A stretch of 64,000 nt of DNA from Aplidium turbinatum (Eukaryota; Chordata; Ascidiacea; Aplousobranchia; Polyclinidae). Under the pieces are notes generated by a model that had not been told where the DNA came from, searched no databases, and saw only the letters and a program-made list of their open reading frames with translations. Location: contig OU964922.1 in assembly GCA_918807975.1 (NCBI GenBank), positions 18,030,329 through 18,094,328 on the forward strand. Direction: 5' to 3'. Shown one piece after another: positions 11,167-23,490 of the stretch (positions are counted from its first letter, which is position 1; each line of letters starts with the position of its first letter). The translations under genes and the position numbers were made by a program.

Positions 11167-13074
11167 TAAAAGAAGCCTGTTGTGTCGAATAGCACGAAAC
11201 GTGGGTGGCGAAATGTTTGATGCCAGGAGTTAGAACTTTGATCATTTGAAGCATTTTCCCGCAGTGTTCAAAATGGCGGCGCGGACGCCTTGGGAATTTG
11301 TCGAGTTAAGCGTCACTTTTAGGCCTTGCCTTGAAGTACCTGTCGCAAGAAAATTTACGTAAGTCGGCACTCTTATGACTGCATCACTTGATGCTCCCCT
11401 GATTGTTCCTCGAGGTCGGCGTTTGTTGAATAGTAACGTTTCCGTACGGCGTTTGTCGAATAGTGACAGTCGAGTGGGATTGCCGCTAAAAAAGGCAAAA
11501 ATTGCAGCCCTGGATGGCATATACGTTACACATGATTGCGTTATGAATTCGGGCAGTGTGGTAGGTTAAAATGCCTACCATAAGACGTCATGAGTGAAAT
11601 ATCTCAAATCGGCGTAATGACGTGACATCATCTGAACATGTTATCCCATAATGAATTAACAAATTCGATCGTCACAAGTGGTTTGGTTGTGGTAAACAGA
11701 TACGTTTTGACTTTGAAATTCAGTGAAACAAAATATCCATTAATCGATATGTATGTAGTCAAATCCCATATCAAGAATAAGTCCATATTTTTTAAGGTTT
11801 ACGTCAGCTCCGGAGATCACTGATCAGTAGGCACAACAAGATCTTTTACTGATTGGTTCAGTGAGGATTCGTGGTCCCGTTGCTCTCATTTTTAGTGAAT
11901 AGACTCGTTTTCAATTCATTCTTATTAGACATTACGTAATGAAGAGATATGTGATAAGGTTGGAAGACATTATGTCATGTATTTTCAATACAAATTTAAG
12001 TTTAATATTTATTCTTTTGTTCATATTCGTATGTTCATAGTCGTAATCTGCCATGACATGGTTTAAGCTTGATGAGTTTATTACAATGAAAGGTGGAAAT
12101 TAAATCTCAAACTGATAGAACCAGCTTACTAAAAACAACCAAGTTACATGGGTTTTTTAAACGTTTAACAACATAAAAACGATACAAAATTATACATTTT
12201 TGCTACCTGGCTACAGGGCAGTCTTGGCCTGGCAAAAGCTTCTCAACCAAATGACAAAACCCTTAGGTTGCACATTACTTGTCGAATAGTTTTTGTACGA
12301 CTACTCAAATGACTTGGTTTACATCTTATATTATCAATTATGATAGCCTATTTGGAAAGTTTATGCAAATCCTTTATTAATTTTTCAGTAACCCCAATTA
12401 TGATGTAATGTTTCTTTCTTTATACCCCAGTCCTCAATCACGGTGGCCGTTCATTACTAAAACTTATTATGACACAACAACGCAGTTGAGATTGGATTTT
12501 TGAATCTTTAATAAATTTTACCAATTCAAAGCTTTTTTTAATAGTTTTATGCAAATAAGGTAAAACTTAGCATTTGATATAATTCCTTGCAAATACCAAA
12601 ATTGCTTCTTTTTGTAACACTAAAGTATCGGCCAAAATATCAGTATCGGTACATCTCTAGTTGTCTCCGAAATGGGATTTCTCTGAATCGGATTTTCCAA
12701 ATTGGATTCTCCAAAACTGGCCATTCCCAGAAAAAAGGTGAGCCGTATTGCGAACACCTCAGGGCGCCTGCAACACCCTAGTGCATGTACAATTGTCCAT
12801 GTGTCACATGCATCACAGATAATGCCAGTGAAGCTTGAGTATGGCATCCTTTGTTTTTTTTTATCGTAGTCTTACTGACTTTACAAATTCCCACTCACCC
12901 TTAAAACTACCATGGTAGTTTCGAGTTAGTTCGATTAATATTATAAGCATGCTAACTTCCAATACAAGATTTAATCATGTGATTACCTATCACATCATTT
13001 GACTTACCGTGATCTTGTAACTAGCCTACTTTTGAGCTTTCTACATTTGGCTTTGTATGATGCATCTAACTCAG
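11167..13074. other. No gene recognised; short repeat relics
   Basis: Anonymous DNA before the first visible MFSD6-like exon. Near 12622-12660 there is a GTATCGGCC...CAGTATCGGTAC stretch like a hAT MITE end, and 12660-12730 is a worn right end of the TCGG-repeat element (ends GGCCATTCCCAG). No upstream exon could be recognised. Confidence 0.4.
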
Positions 13075-13092
13075 AATGCTATTTATTATCAG

Positions 13093-13213
13093 AACGTCAT
13101 CGGTGGCATCAGTAACACGAATGATACTCTCGCGACATTGATGAAGAGTGTGTATCTCAATTTAACAGATAATTCAAAAGTATTTGTGACAATTTTTCTT
13201 ATTATTCTTCTTG
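13093..13213 (+). CDS. MFSD6-like transporter, exon with membrane segment 4
   Basis: Host gene exon of a predicted major facilitator superfamily membrane transporter of the MFSD6 type; substrate not inferable. It encodes 40 residues plus one base. A luminal/extracellular loop with two N-glycosylation sequons (NDT, NLT) leads into the hydrophobic stretch KVFVTIFLIILLG, matching the family's fourth membrane segment, which ends LxGE. The acceptor is TTTATTATCAG at 13082-13092 and the donor TTG|GTGAGT after 13213, giving phase 1. The next exon starts with the two bases that make GE, exactly as in the family. An alternative acceptor CTAACTCAG ending at 13074 would add six in-frame residues. Upstream exons with segments 1-3 were not found. 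Confidence 0.8.
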
Positions 13214-13618
13214 GTGAGTTGCTAACTAAAGTTTTGTGTAAACATTTTTAGCATATTTTTCTCTTTCGCAGGAAAAAATTGAGGTTTGAAATAATTTTGT
13301 TTTAAAAACTGCTTTAAAAAAATAACTACTTTCCACTAAAACTGTTAATCTAGCTATATTGACTGCTTCACTTTAAGTAGGCTAGTTCTGTGGAGTAACA
13401 GTACTGAAACTGCAGCAAAATCAAGAAAATGTCGAATTCAATTGTTTTTAATAGCGCAACACTCTGCCCTTGTCAGGAAAATAACCAATTACGCTTGAAG
13501 GGAAGGTTATTATCATTAAATATGAAAAATGGTAATTAATCTTAAAATTGAAGTTATGTTTTACCCAAGCTTAACTGGTAATGTAACTACCTGCAGAATT
13601 CATATAAACTGTCTAGTG
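13214..13618 (+). other. Start of intron 1; nothing recognised
   Basis: The intron opens GTGAGTTGC. No element ends or reading frames seen before the hAT insertion at 13619. Confidence 0.6.
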
Positions 13619-14469
13619 CAGTGATTCCCAAAGTGTGTGCCGCCACAGATTCTCGAGTGTGCCGCGAATCTTTTTGGAATTTTGGAAAATAACTGTATAA
13701 ATATTTAAAATAAGGCATGCAGACATGCATATGCAACTTAACCCTATCTTCGTAAGAGTTTCATCAAAGTCGGCCCATTGGAACACACAAGCGCGGCAGC
13801 TGCACGATTAGAAATGTGGACCTCTGAGCCTGATAGGACATAGCATCCTGCCATCCCAAGTTCTTCCGAAAGTCTTGGTCCTTGAGAAAAGAGAGTGGTT
13901 CTGCCTAAATAGAGCCCGCTGCGGAGTCGGGAGAAATAAAAGCAACCTTTTCCGATGGAAGATGACTCCTGAGTCCTGACCCAACGTGTGATTGCGGCCT
14001 AGACAATCAGACGATGAAGCACATTCTTAACAACTGCCCCCTTAGCCCTTCATGTGATGACAACGACCTTAAAAACATCACAAACAATGCTCTTACCTGA
14101 CTTCGACACTGGCGTGACAAGCTATGAATGAATGAAAGTAGGAGCTGTTTTCGTACGCGTAAAGTACGTCACGGGCTATCTTAGCCCGTGCTAATTAGTC
14201 GCTAATATATAACGGGAGCTATGAAAATCACAGAGCCAAAATGTTTTACAAAATAATAGCCATGTGTAATGTGTATTGTGTATTATGCGTATAGAAATTA
14301 AATTTTTTCTAACAAATTTATTGAAATAAAGTGTTTGAGATGAAAAACCTCAGGAAGTCGGTTTTCATTCTAATTTTCCGAAAATAGCTTCAAAATTTAG
14401 GTAAGTGTGCCGCAAGTGTTTTGTAAATTTTTTAGTGTGCTACAAGCTGAAAAAGTTTGGGAACCACTG
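13619..14469. mobile_element. hAT element, CAGTGATTCCCAAAG ends
   Basis: Left end CAGTGATTCCCAAAGTGTG, right end AAAGTTTGGGAACCACTG, with an exact 8-bp duplication GTCTAGTG (13611-13618, 14470-14477). The ends are the common Charlie-like hAT type. The interior is mostly a LINE fragment (13850-14130) plus a non-coding remainder, so this copy is non-autonomous. Confidence 0.8.
13850..14130 (+). mobile_element. LINE ORF2 C-terminal fragment inside hAT element
   Basis: One frame gives LNRARCGVGRNKSNLFRWKM and, after a frame change, CDCGLDNQTMKHILNNCPL, the C-terminal cysteine/histidine cluster of Jockey/CR1-type non-LTR elements. It is not the same family as LINE-A (different residues around the cluster). 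Confidence 0.65.
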
Positions 14470-14479
14470 GTCTAGTGTC

Positions 14480-14809
14480 CATAGGCGCCAACTCCGGGGG
14501 GGGAGGGGGCGGAAGGGCGGCGTAAATTATTTAAAAAAAAATCCTAAATCAAATGTTTCTAAGTTCAGATTTGCGTTAGTTTGACCTTCATTGTGGATCG
14601 ATCTCAATAAAAAGATCTACTTGTTGCAACAAGAGCGCTGCTCCTAAGATAACAAAAGAAACAGAAGTACGGTAGCTGATAAATGCCAGCATGGTGTCGT
14701 TGAAGCATTGTAACAATGATTGAAAAACATTTTTCTTGATTTCTTTCGCTTTGTTTTTTCTTGGGAGTGTCAATAACGAGGTGCTGTTTGCTCAGTTTAG
14801 TACCTACGC
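14480..14809 (-). mobile_element. CATAGGCG-type hAT end fragment
   Basis: Begins CATAGGCGCCAACTCCGG and is the inverse of the last 330 bp of the element at 19581-21004. It stops abruptly at 14809, where a TAGGGTG sequence starts. It contains a 61-codon frame that is also open in the copy near 20690 but broken near 26660. Truncated by the neighbouring insertion or a deletion. Confidence 0.7.
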
Positions 14810-14935
14810 TAGGGTGAGGCTGGTGCCCCTCAAAAATTAAAAACTTGAGCTAGTCATTCGGCCCTTTGTATATATATATGTTCTACAGCCTCTCTATAAT
14901 CACTATTTGAAAGAAAAGATGTGAAAAATGACCAT

Positions 14936-16709
14936 TTAAGGGTGCCAGTTTTGATCTGAAAATTTGAAAACAATGTTGTTTTTGTTAAAAAACCCCCACA
15001 TAAAGTGCGTTTCTAATTCAATCAAAAGTTTGTTTTTGCCAAAAGAAACTTCATTGTCAATACCATTTTTCATAGTTTGATGTTGTTGAAAAGACCCAAG
15101 GTTAAAATAGGAATGATTTATAAAGTCAATTTTAGTCGTTTTTTTGGTTAGAGAAAGAGCTTTGGTTCCGCTCATGTTCCACAACTTCCAGCCTACATCT
15201 ACTGATGAAATCGCTTGTGAGTTTAACACCTCTTTCTGCACAATCATTGGTAACCAGCCGAGATTTGATAATCTTTGGTATTAACATCTTTGGCATTAAG
15301 AAAATTGATATCCGTTTTCCACGAGCAGACAGGCTTATGCAAAAACTCTGTGTTATTGTTCAACACTTCAAAGAAAAACCAAGTGTCTCGTTTGAACCAA
15401 TCCTTGTATATAACTGAGTAAGCGAAAGTGCAAATATCAGGAAACTGTGGTTTTCCAAACCCAGTGCCGTATCTTTTTAAGGGTTTTGATGTTTTTTCAA
15501 ACGACAGCAATTTTGTAGTTTTAGCTTGCTTGTCACTTTCATTTACCTTGTCACTGAACAAGATCATGGATTCACGGGGACAGATTCTGCTGTCAAATAC
15601 CAAAAATGTTTTTTGAAGGCAAATAAAGCTGACTCTGCAATTTCTTCATCAATTTCTTTATAAAGGAGGATTTTAGCAGAAGCTTGATGTTATTGTAAGC
15701 AGCATCAGCAGAGGAACCACATTCTATCCACCACTGAACATAAACGAACACAACAAATTTTACAAAACGTTGAATTTTCTGCATTTGTTTTGGGGTACAA
15801 ATAGTGGGACACTTTAGAAGGACAAGAATTTCTTTGGATAAAAGTGACATTTTAACAGCATAAATCAGTTTTGCCATCCATCTGGCTTCATTTGGATGGC
15901 AATACAGCCAGCTGTGATGTGGCCAGTATTTGGAGCTGGTGGTATCAAACACCATACCTCCCACTGATGCTTTGCAGTTCCAATCATCAAGTAGCTTTCT
16001 GGTTGCAGTACTGATCAATTCTCCAACAGGTTCTGATGAGCTAGCAGGCAACTTAGGCGTTCTTAGTAGTTTAACGCCACTAGGACCAGAAACAAGGACA
16101 GGTAGCCGCCTTTCATCAATGACCTTTAAATTGAGGCTGGACATCAGCTTTCTATGTAGGGATCTAGTTCCAGGTAACGGAGGTTGCCACTTTTCTTTAA
16201 TGGTACTGGAAATTCCTTTAGCTGTTTCAGTGCAATACCTCAGTGCCTGTGTATAATTAAGGTTCACCTTTAACATGTCTCCACCACACGCAGTGATAAA
16301 TTCCCTTATCATTATGGAAGCAGCCACAGGGTTAATTTTGTTCCTCAAACAACACCCAACTATCGAAGGGTAGGCTATTTGAGGATATCATAAGGCACCC
16401 GAATCGTTGTGCCATCTTTGACGATGACATCTTTTGGAAGATGTTGGCAAAATAACTTCAGTTCCTGAGTCATTATCAGATAAAAAGTCTGCTGTTTCAT
16501 CAAGTGTTGTGTCTATGAATTGTCTAACTTCTTCCTTTTTAGCTAATTCTACAGAGTGCTGCTCTCGTTCCATTTTTCGTTTTTCTATTGTTACCATGTC
16601 TCGACCTGCAAATGTGGCAATCCTGTCTGTCATCATACTTTCTAAAAATTTGATATCTTCTTCATCCGCAACTTCAATATGTTTTCAAGCCAAATTGGCA
16701 AAGTTTTGA
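14936..16709 (-). pseudogene. Family 1 putative transposase, middle and C-terminal part
   Basis: On the - strand, upstream to downstream: a charged coiled-coil-like region (16709-16388, EKRKMEREQHSVELAKKEE), then 16348-15593 with LMSSLNLKVIDERRLPVLVS, VKLLRTPKLP, MVFDTTSSK, then EARWMAKLIYAVKMSLLSKE and VKFVVFVYVQWW, then 15603-15244 with GTGFGKPQFP and WFFFEVLN. RLPVLVSG, FDTT(A/S)SNTG and ARWMAK are hallmarks of the same family as the 4349-4950 and 41571-42290 copies. The sequence between FDTTSS and ARWMAK, where the ACRHH motif should be, is deleted. Several frames are needed, so it is dead. It starts just after a TAGGGTG at 14810, in line with the other Family 1 elements. Confidence 0.65.
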
Positions 16710-17004
16710 TTAAAACATTCTGAAAATTATTACATTGCTGTATTGTGATCACGATCAGCGGCATTTATGATATCTTTTGCAACTTTTTGTCGTAAAAATT
16801 AACAATTTTTTCCTCCGTCTTCTTTTGGGTAATTGCAAGTGAATATAGTCTAACCATTTGATTAGCGACTTTTTTGGCAGCTTCTTTTTTATTTCATGTT
16901 CCACCTGGGTTCAATGCTTGTATTTTATCAGTGAAAGCAATATGCCACTGCACTGCATGCCCCTCTGTGCATAGTTCCATGTTCTATGTTTCTGTAGGCT
17001 GAAC

Positions 17005-17421
17005 CATGGCCACCTAAAGATACGGCCTGATTTGTCACATTTTGCAGAAATTTCCAGGTTTTTCTAACTTTGGGCGAACGTTTAAATAAATTTTTCTAAA
17101 AATTAGATTTTTATGCTTTTTTTATTCTTTTTCCCAGATGACATAATAGGTTTTAACATCCTTACATGTTGAAAAACAAAGAAAATTTGATTTCGAAGAT
17201 TTTAGTCAGACTGTTAATTTTCAATAACAGTCTGATTTTGCGTTTTTCAACTTACTTTTTCTCATTTGCCACTGCTTCCCCAAGGCAACAAAAAAGTTTT
17301 TTGTCATTAGGAAACAGCAAAAAGTAAAAACATTTCAGAAAATGTCAGTCAAGCACTAGCAGTAGCTGCAATCAAAATCTGCAAAATGTGACAAATCAGG
17401 CCGCATCTCCAGGTGGCCATG
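17005..17421. mobile_element. 417-bp MITE with CATGGCCACCT inverted ends
   Basis: Inverted ends of about 45 bp: CATGGCCACCTAAAGATACGG on the left (20 bases matched in inverse on the right) continuing GCCTGATTTGTCACATTTTG. Flanked by GGCTGAAC (16997-17004) and GCTGAAC (17422-17428), a 7-8 bp duplication. Non-coding. hAT-like by duplication length only. Confidence 0.65.
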
Positions 17422-17689
17422 GCTGAACTGAGATGAATTGAGAACCTACAGCAAATCGTTGACCACATTAGTACATTAGCCTTATATAGCGTATGTTGCT
17501 GCCTTGTTGTTCTGCCATGCTGATGGCAGGTAGCCTCCCTCGAAGCAATGCCTCCAAGGCTCCAATTCACATGTATTCACAAGCAGTATGACCATTACCT
17601 CACCTTGATCAATTGATTATATTCATGGCCTGTTGAGTAGATCCAAAATTGATTACATGGCTAAAAATGGCAATTTCTTTAGATTTTGC

Positions 17690-17955
17690 CATACAAAGCT
17701 AGAGAGTATCAAGTTAATGCAAATGTTATAACTTTTGATGCTCTATTGCGGAAAACAGTTTATGCCTTTGTGCAACGTTGTTATTGTTACAAATCTCTCA
17801 ATTCTTTTATCATAACATTAATGTCCTCAGACGCTTTCTGTACAACGACATTTTTTAAGCACTACAATGATTTGTTGCACATGTCATCCAAGTGACTTTT
17901 TACGTCTTGTCTTTTTGTGTTTTAATATGGACAACCTTGTCTGATACAAATAAAT
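17690..17955 (+). mobile_element. CR1/Rex-like LINE, last 70 codons and 3' tail
   Basis: Encodes REYQVNANVITFDALLRK and TVYAFVQRCYCYKSLNSFI, matching the C-terminus of the LINE at 30760-31802. The 3' tail ACAAATAAATAATAATC is the same in both. It moved here as part of the Family 3 element. Confidence 0.75.
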
Positions 17956-18119
17956 AATAATCACAAATTATTTATCATTAACAACAGATCAGGCTTTTTG
18001 AATAGTTATTAGTGTCACTGAAAAGACAATATCTGAAAAACAATTTTTCACCACAACATACCAAACTTATAACCATACAAAAGATTGTTGTGGCTATCTA
18101 CTTTCAAGCTCTACCAGTG

Positions 18120-18562
18120 CAGGCCTCGAAATTGAAGGCGGCCATCGCAGCCATGGCCGCGATTAATCTACAAAAACCGACATTTTGTCCACCGGGGCTC
18201 GCCTTTCCGTCGGCCGCATTTGTCCGCCATGAAGTTCCAAGAAAATTTTACACAAGCGGCCTTGTAAATAAAGTAGTAGTACTTTGCCACTTATAATCAC
18301 AAAGGACTAGAAAAGAGTTAAAGCACCCGATAAATCACAATACACCCTGTCTATGCTTGAATTGTTAACATTATTGAGTGATCAAGCAGCTGATGTCTAA
18401 CGATAAGCTGGATGCAAGTGACACCACAATACACTTTATTGATGCGAATGTTGATGCGTGTCGAAGTTCCGATGGCCGCCATGTGCTTGTGATTGGCCGC
18501 CGAAAAGCTTGCTTCAGTCGGACACGTTTGGCCGCCGGAAAAAAAAGTTGTTTCAAGGCCTG
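18120..18562. mobile_element. CAGGCCTCG-ended DNA element, 443 bp
   Basis: Ends CAGGCCTCGAAATTG and CAAGGCCTG, flanked by the exact 5-bp duplication CAGTG (18115-18119, 18563-18567). The empty site is preserved in the inverse paralogue near 30590 (CTCTACCAGTGCATGATT read on the - strand). The interior holds GGCGGCCATCGC and TTGGCCGCCGG words and no transposase. Confidence 0.8.
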
Positions 18563-19205
18563 CAGTGTATGATTAATTATCTAGCACACTCTCCAAGCCC
18601 TTAAAAGGTGTATTGTTGGTAGTATCTATTTAAAATGCTACCCACAATGCCTCTCTTTATGAGCATGTGGTAGACTTGAGGAAGCATTAGAGGATGAAAT
18701 AGTGTGTCTGTTTGCCACTTGGACAGCCAGAGCAATTATAATTCAATATGTATATACACTACTGTATAGAAGTAATTTAGTATTATCTGTATTATTTTGT
18801 GAAAGGACTAGCATGAACCATATTTGCATTTCATATTACACATCTTTCTTAAATCAAAAAAAGAATTGGTAGTACCAATTACCAATTTGGTACCATTGGA
18901 CCAGCACCCGCTAAATTCCATATACAGTAGGTAAGCAGCCCTATGCTTCATAACCATACAGAAAATGAGATAAAACATCAACATTGTCATGAAATAAAGT
19001 GTCTTTCAACATCATATAAATATATACCCAAACTGCATTAAAATAGATACTTTCTTATGGCATGAGATTTTGTGACTAACGGGACAGCGTGATTAACGGG
19101 ACAAAACGTTTTTTATTAAAATATAGATACACAGTTAATTTTCTTTAAATTGTGAAAGATGTCTGTACATTACTGTTGGAGTCCTTAATTAATCTGAAGT
19201 ATGGC

Positions 19206-19423
19206 CAGTGTTTTTTTTAAGGTGTTTTGGGGGACCGAAACGGTTCCCCGAATTTCTCCAGCGGTTTCTCAAAATTTGGACTTGCAACTACTGTAGAAAA
19301 ATAATGGTTGTTTCTCGCTATGTCTTAAGCAAATATGGCTATTTTTTGGTATTTAAATGAAACACTTGCGGTCTCTTAAAACTACTTAGCGGTCACCCAA
19401 ACCAAACCTTAAAAAAAAACCTG
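19206..19423. mobile_element. 218-bp hAT-like MITE
   Basis: Ends CAGTGTTTTTTTTAAGG and CCTTAAAAAAAAACCTG, with an exact 8-bp duplication AGTATGGC (19198-19205, 19424-19431). The unoccupied site is present in the inverse paralogue near 29915. Non-coding. Confidence 0.8.
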
Positions 19424-19580
19424 AGTATGGCATTTGAGGGATAAAGACAATTTGCTAAGAAAAAATGTTTTGTGAAAATATGTGACTAACGGGACATTGT
19501 CCTCTGGTCTGCTTTAAATTGTCAAAAACAAACCATAAAACTATTTTTACATAACTTCACATAATGTTAATCTTTAGAAG

Positions 19581-21004
19581 CATAGGCGCCGGGTTTTGAA
19601 AATTGCCGGGGGGTGCAAACTTTCCAGCCGACTGATTGCTTACATTCAAAATGCTGATGTTTGTTTGCGACTATCTGCCATTGTATATCGCCAAGCTTTA
19701 TAATGTAGGCTCAGGCCTCGAAATTCACGGCGGACATGTCCGCCGTCACAGCATGTGATGTCCGCGGGAAGTACCATCTAGATCGGTCATATTTGTCTGT
19801 CAAGAAACAACACAGGAACTAGCGATACAAATCGTCATTGCATAGCACAAACAATTAATTATTGCTATAATATATTTTCCAGCGCATTCTAGCGCGCATC
19901 TAGAAAATGTGAATACTGTAACAGTGTATCCCTTAGCTTCCATTCAAGGAGGAAAACTTTCGATTTTTACGTTGCTTCAAGGATTGATAACATTGAATCA
20001 GCGTAACAAGGGTGAATTCTTCGCTAAAAATCGATAGGAGTACAGGTACTTCTACACTAATCACGCGCAATTTAGTTCAAGTTTTACGTCACAATATCTG
20101 GCTTTGATCTCCGAGTAATAATGATACGGCAAGGTTGGTTACTAAATTAGATTATACGAGTAGGCTATTACAGCAAGATGCAACAAAATTTGTTAAGTTT
20201 TGGTATTACAGTAAGAAAGAAAAGAACCAAGGAAAATTCGCTTTCGCTCACATGACACGCAAAAATAAACTTAAAGAAAAAAGCTTGTGAAACTTTGCAC
20301 AGCAGAAAATAGTAGCATCATTGTAGAAATTTTCCGACTCCTGCACAGAGGATTGTGACGCAATAAGCCACGCGACCTCGTTCTGGAGAAGTGAATCAGT
20401 TATGTGACGTATTGACCAGCTACACGGCGCTTTGACTCTTCAAGCGCAAGTCGTTGAGGAAGTATTATCAAGATAAAGTGATTACGCATGACAATCGACG
20501 GCTAAAACTGGTGTGTCCGTCGAAAGACTTGATTTGTCCGCCGAGATAGCTGCTCAGACCGGACACGTTTGTCCACCGTCAACAAAAACGAATTTCGAGG
20601 CCTGTAGGCTACTTCGAATTATATGCTGGTCACTTTGAACTTTAGCTCTTAATACGCGTAGATACTAAACTGAGCAAACTGCACCTCGTTATTGACACTC
20701 CCAAGAGAAACAAAGCGGAAGAAATCAAGAAAAACGTTTTTCAATCATTGTTACAATACTTCAACGGCACCATGCTGGCGTTTATCAGCTACCGTACTTC
20801 TGTTTCTTTTGTTATCTTAGGAGCAGCGTTCTTGTTGCAACAAGTAGATCTTTTAATTGAGATCGATCCGCAATGAAGGTCAAACTAACGAAAATTTGAA
20901 GTTAGAAACATTTGCTTTTGGATTTTTTTAAATAATTTGCGGGGGGCAGCCACCCTGAGCTAAATTCACGGGGGGGCGCCGCCCCCCCGGAGTTGGCGCC
21001 TATG
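19581..21004 (+). mobile_element. Composite CATAGGCG-type hAT element carrying another element
   Basis: Starts CATAGGCGCCGGG and ends GGAGTTGGCGCCTATG, with an exact 8-bp duplication TTTAGAAG (19573-19580, 21005-21012) and an empty site in the inverse paralogue near 29760. It contains a whole CAGGCCTCG element (19712-20604). A second copy with the same internal arrangement at 25467-26987 has its own, different duplication, so the composite moved as one unit. No transposase. Confidence 0.85.
19712..20604. mobile_element. CAGGCCTCG-ended element nested in the hAT composite
   Basis: Ends CAGGCCTCGAAATTCACGG and TTTCGAGGCCTG, flanked by TAGGCT on both sides (19706-19711, 20605-20610). Behind the ends lie inverted GGCGGACATGTCCGCCG words. 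No coding frame. Confidence 0.75.
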
Positions 21005-21560
21005 TTTAGAAGAACAGGAATTTTGTTCAGAAAACTAATCAGATCACAAATATATGTTGTTCTATGCCAATTGGGAGTTATTTGAAAATTTACTTAAAAA
21101 TAAAATATAAACTTTTTTTGTTTCTTTAAGGTACCTCAGTAGATGCACCAAAAACACATATTTTCCAAGGTTAAAACTTGTAAAAACTTTTTTTCATGGA
21201 AGTTCAAGGTGTCCACTACAAGTTAAAACCTTTCAGTGTTTTATTTTTTTATTTTTTTTATATTTTACCACTGGAGTACATTGAACGTGTAATTGCCCTG
21301 TAGCAGAATGATGCCTTCCCTGACGGTGTTAGAATATACCTGTCCTAACAATGGCACATGCTCAGGGGAGGCGTCACGCATATCAGACTTCTTTGTCTGT
21401 GACCTGCAGTTTCTGCTTCTGATTGTCGCCATTAGCCTGAAAAAGTTTTTAATTACCAGTATTCACCGCGTGGAGGTAGACGACATGAATCCCAAAAATT
21501 AGCAATTTTACTCATTCCAGTCGTTTGGCATAGAGGACATTCAACCGTCTTTCTGGATGC

Positions 21561-23490
21561 ACTTTCGCTCCCAAGCGTTGCCCTGTCTCAGCAAACGCCA
21601 TAGCAACACAAGTGCTTCACAATGGAAGATGTAAACAGAATAACACAACATCGTACAGAGACGTCAACCGTGAGATCAAGTAGCTTTGGGCGACACAGAA
21701 GTTTGATATTTATCTTGATTTTCCCTTCAAGATCACGGAGCTGCGTAATGCAATAAAACTCATCAAGACTGGTAAATCTCAGGGACCGAATAATGTACCT
21801 CCTGAGCCCTACCAATGTATTAGAATGGCTAGCTAAGTTGTATACAGCTTGCTTTCAGCAATTGACACTCCCTAAAATATGGCGTAAAGCTTCACTGATG
21901 GCTATTCTCAAACCAAAACAGCCTGCTGATGACACCAAGAGCTATAGACCAATATCTCTCCTTTGTGTTCCATTCAAACTCCTAGAACGATTGCTTCTTT
22001 TATGTCTTGAACCTATCATTGAACCCCAACTACTGAAGGAACAAGCTGGTTTCCGTCATGGACGATCTACATTCTACAGTTGATCAAGTCGTGAAACTCA
22101 CTGACGACATTGAAGATGCTTTCGAACATCGAGAGAAAGCTGGCCTGGTACTGGTTGACCTAACTGCAGCCTATGATACGGTATGGCATCGTGGACTGAC
22201 TCTCAAGCTTCTTCGTTTTATCCTTAGCTGCCACACAGTTTGATTCATTTTGGAGATGATCTCTAATAGACGCTTCACACTTTACACCAGCGATGGACAG
22301 AGTAGTCGACCTCGCTCTTGGAAAAATAGTGTGCCCCAAGGATCAACCTTGGCACCACTGCTATTCAATATCTACATCAACGACCTACCGTGCACCAAGT
22401 CAAAGCAATATGGTTATGCCGACAATGTAGCCCTACTAGCCACTAATAGAATCTGGTCCAATGTAGAGCACACACTGGCGTCAGATATGAAATGAATTTC
22501 GGAATACTTAAATACGTGGAGAGTTGGAGACTGCAACTCAGTGCTACAAAGACTACCGTTAGTACATTTCATCTCAGTAATCACCAAGTAGACAGGCAAT
22601 TGAAGGTCGAAGTCAATGGTTGTCAGTTGCCGTTCAAGATTCAACCAACTTTTCTCGGGGTGAAATTGGATAGACAACTGTAATACAAGCAGCACATCCA
22701 AGGCCTGCTTGCAAAAGTAGCTGCACGCAATGGACTTTTGAGGTGCTTGGCGGGAACTACATTGGGGCAAAACCATCTACCCTTCGCATAGGTGGCCTGT
22801 CGCTCACTTACAGTGACGCGGAATACGCAGCTCCGGCATTGTGTCGCAGCAAGCATACCAAAAAATTAGACGCCTTCCTGAACGAGACAATGCGCATTAT
22901 TACTGGATGCTTAAAACCAACACCACAGCAATAGCTCCCATTGCGGTCAGGTATCCTACCTGCTAATGTGCGCAGAGAAGCGCTGGTGTCTTCATTAGTA
23001 AATATAGCCTGTGCTGATCCGAACCACATACTACACGATCGCGTATCCACTCTCAATGTCTCAATCATACAATGCCTACCATCACGACACCCTTTTGTAA
23101 GGCATGCTGCAAAACTCCAGCTCGCTGATTTGAGCACGTCAGATGCCTGGTTCCAGGAATTGGGCACTGCACCAAAAATAAAGTCCCGCCTTGTTTTATT
23201 CAATGTCTCTCCTGCTTCCTCACTCCCACTTGGTTCTGAGCTTTAGAGACGGCAGTAGGTGACACTGAACCGATTAAGAACGGGAGTTGGCCGCTTCAAT
23301 CCTTGCTTGACACGCTGGGGCGTGAGGGACTCTGCTGCGTGTCTGTGCAGTGCGATGGAGCAAACAGCCAATCACATCATCTTTGGTTGTCCCATCTATA
23401 CCCCTCCCAAGGGAATAACAAGCCTCCGCACACATGACGATCTGACGAAACATTGGCTCCAAGTCCTTCTATTCGGCTGACCACAAACTT
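21561..23490 (+). mobile_element. LINE-A (Jockey/CR1-group) reverse transcriptase copy, degenerate
   Basis: Non-LTR retrotransposon ORF2 over several frames. It shows GPNNVPPE, then LTLPKIWRKASLMAILKPKQ, SYRPISLLCVPFKLLERLL, EQAGFRHGRST, VLVDLTAAYDTVWHRG, VPQGSTLAPLLFNIYINDLP, and a damaged active-site box YGYADNVALL where the intact family has YADD. The C-terminal part keeps TGCLKPTP, LNRLRTGVGRFNP and a cysteine/histidine tail. About 1.9 kb, the second-longest LINE-A copy here. The endonuclease is absent. Stops and frame shifts are many, and it ends near an ACGACGACG tail. Confidence 0.8.

Larger units (their letters stand above)
17668..21300 (-). mobile_element. Family 3-type DNA transposon, internally deleted copy
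   Basis: Ends TGGCAATTT and AATTGCCC match the ends of the larger copy at 29478-33010, of which this is an inverted, shorter version. Over about 1.4 kb the two are near-identical in inverse orientation, except for insertions present only here (18120-18562, 19206-19423, 19581-21004), each with a clean empty site in the other copy. It lacks the Family 3 gene and most of the inserted LINE, and so is a deletion derivative. It carries three or more copies of TGTGACTAACGGGACA, the inverse of the motif in the other copy. Confidence 0.65.

Noticed and set aside
14588-14773. A conserved small membrane protein in the CATAGGCG hAT element (61 codons, also open near 20690).
   Set aside because: The third copy near 26660-26840 has an insertion and an in-frame stop, and the copies are too similar overall for open frame to mean selection.
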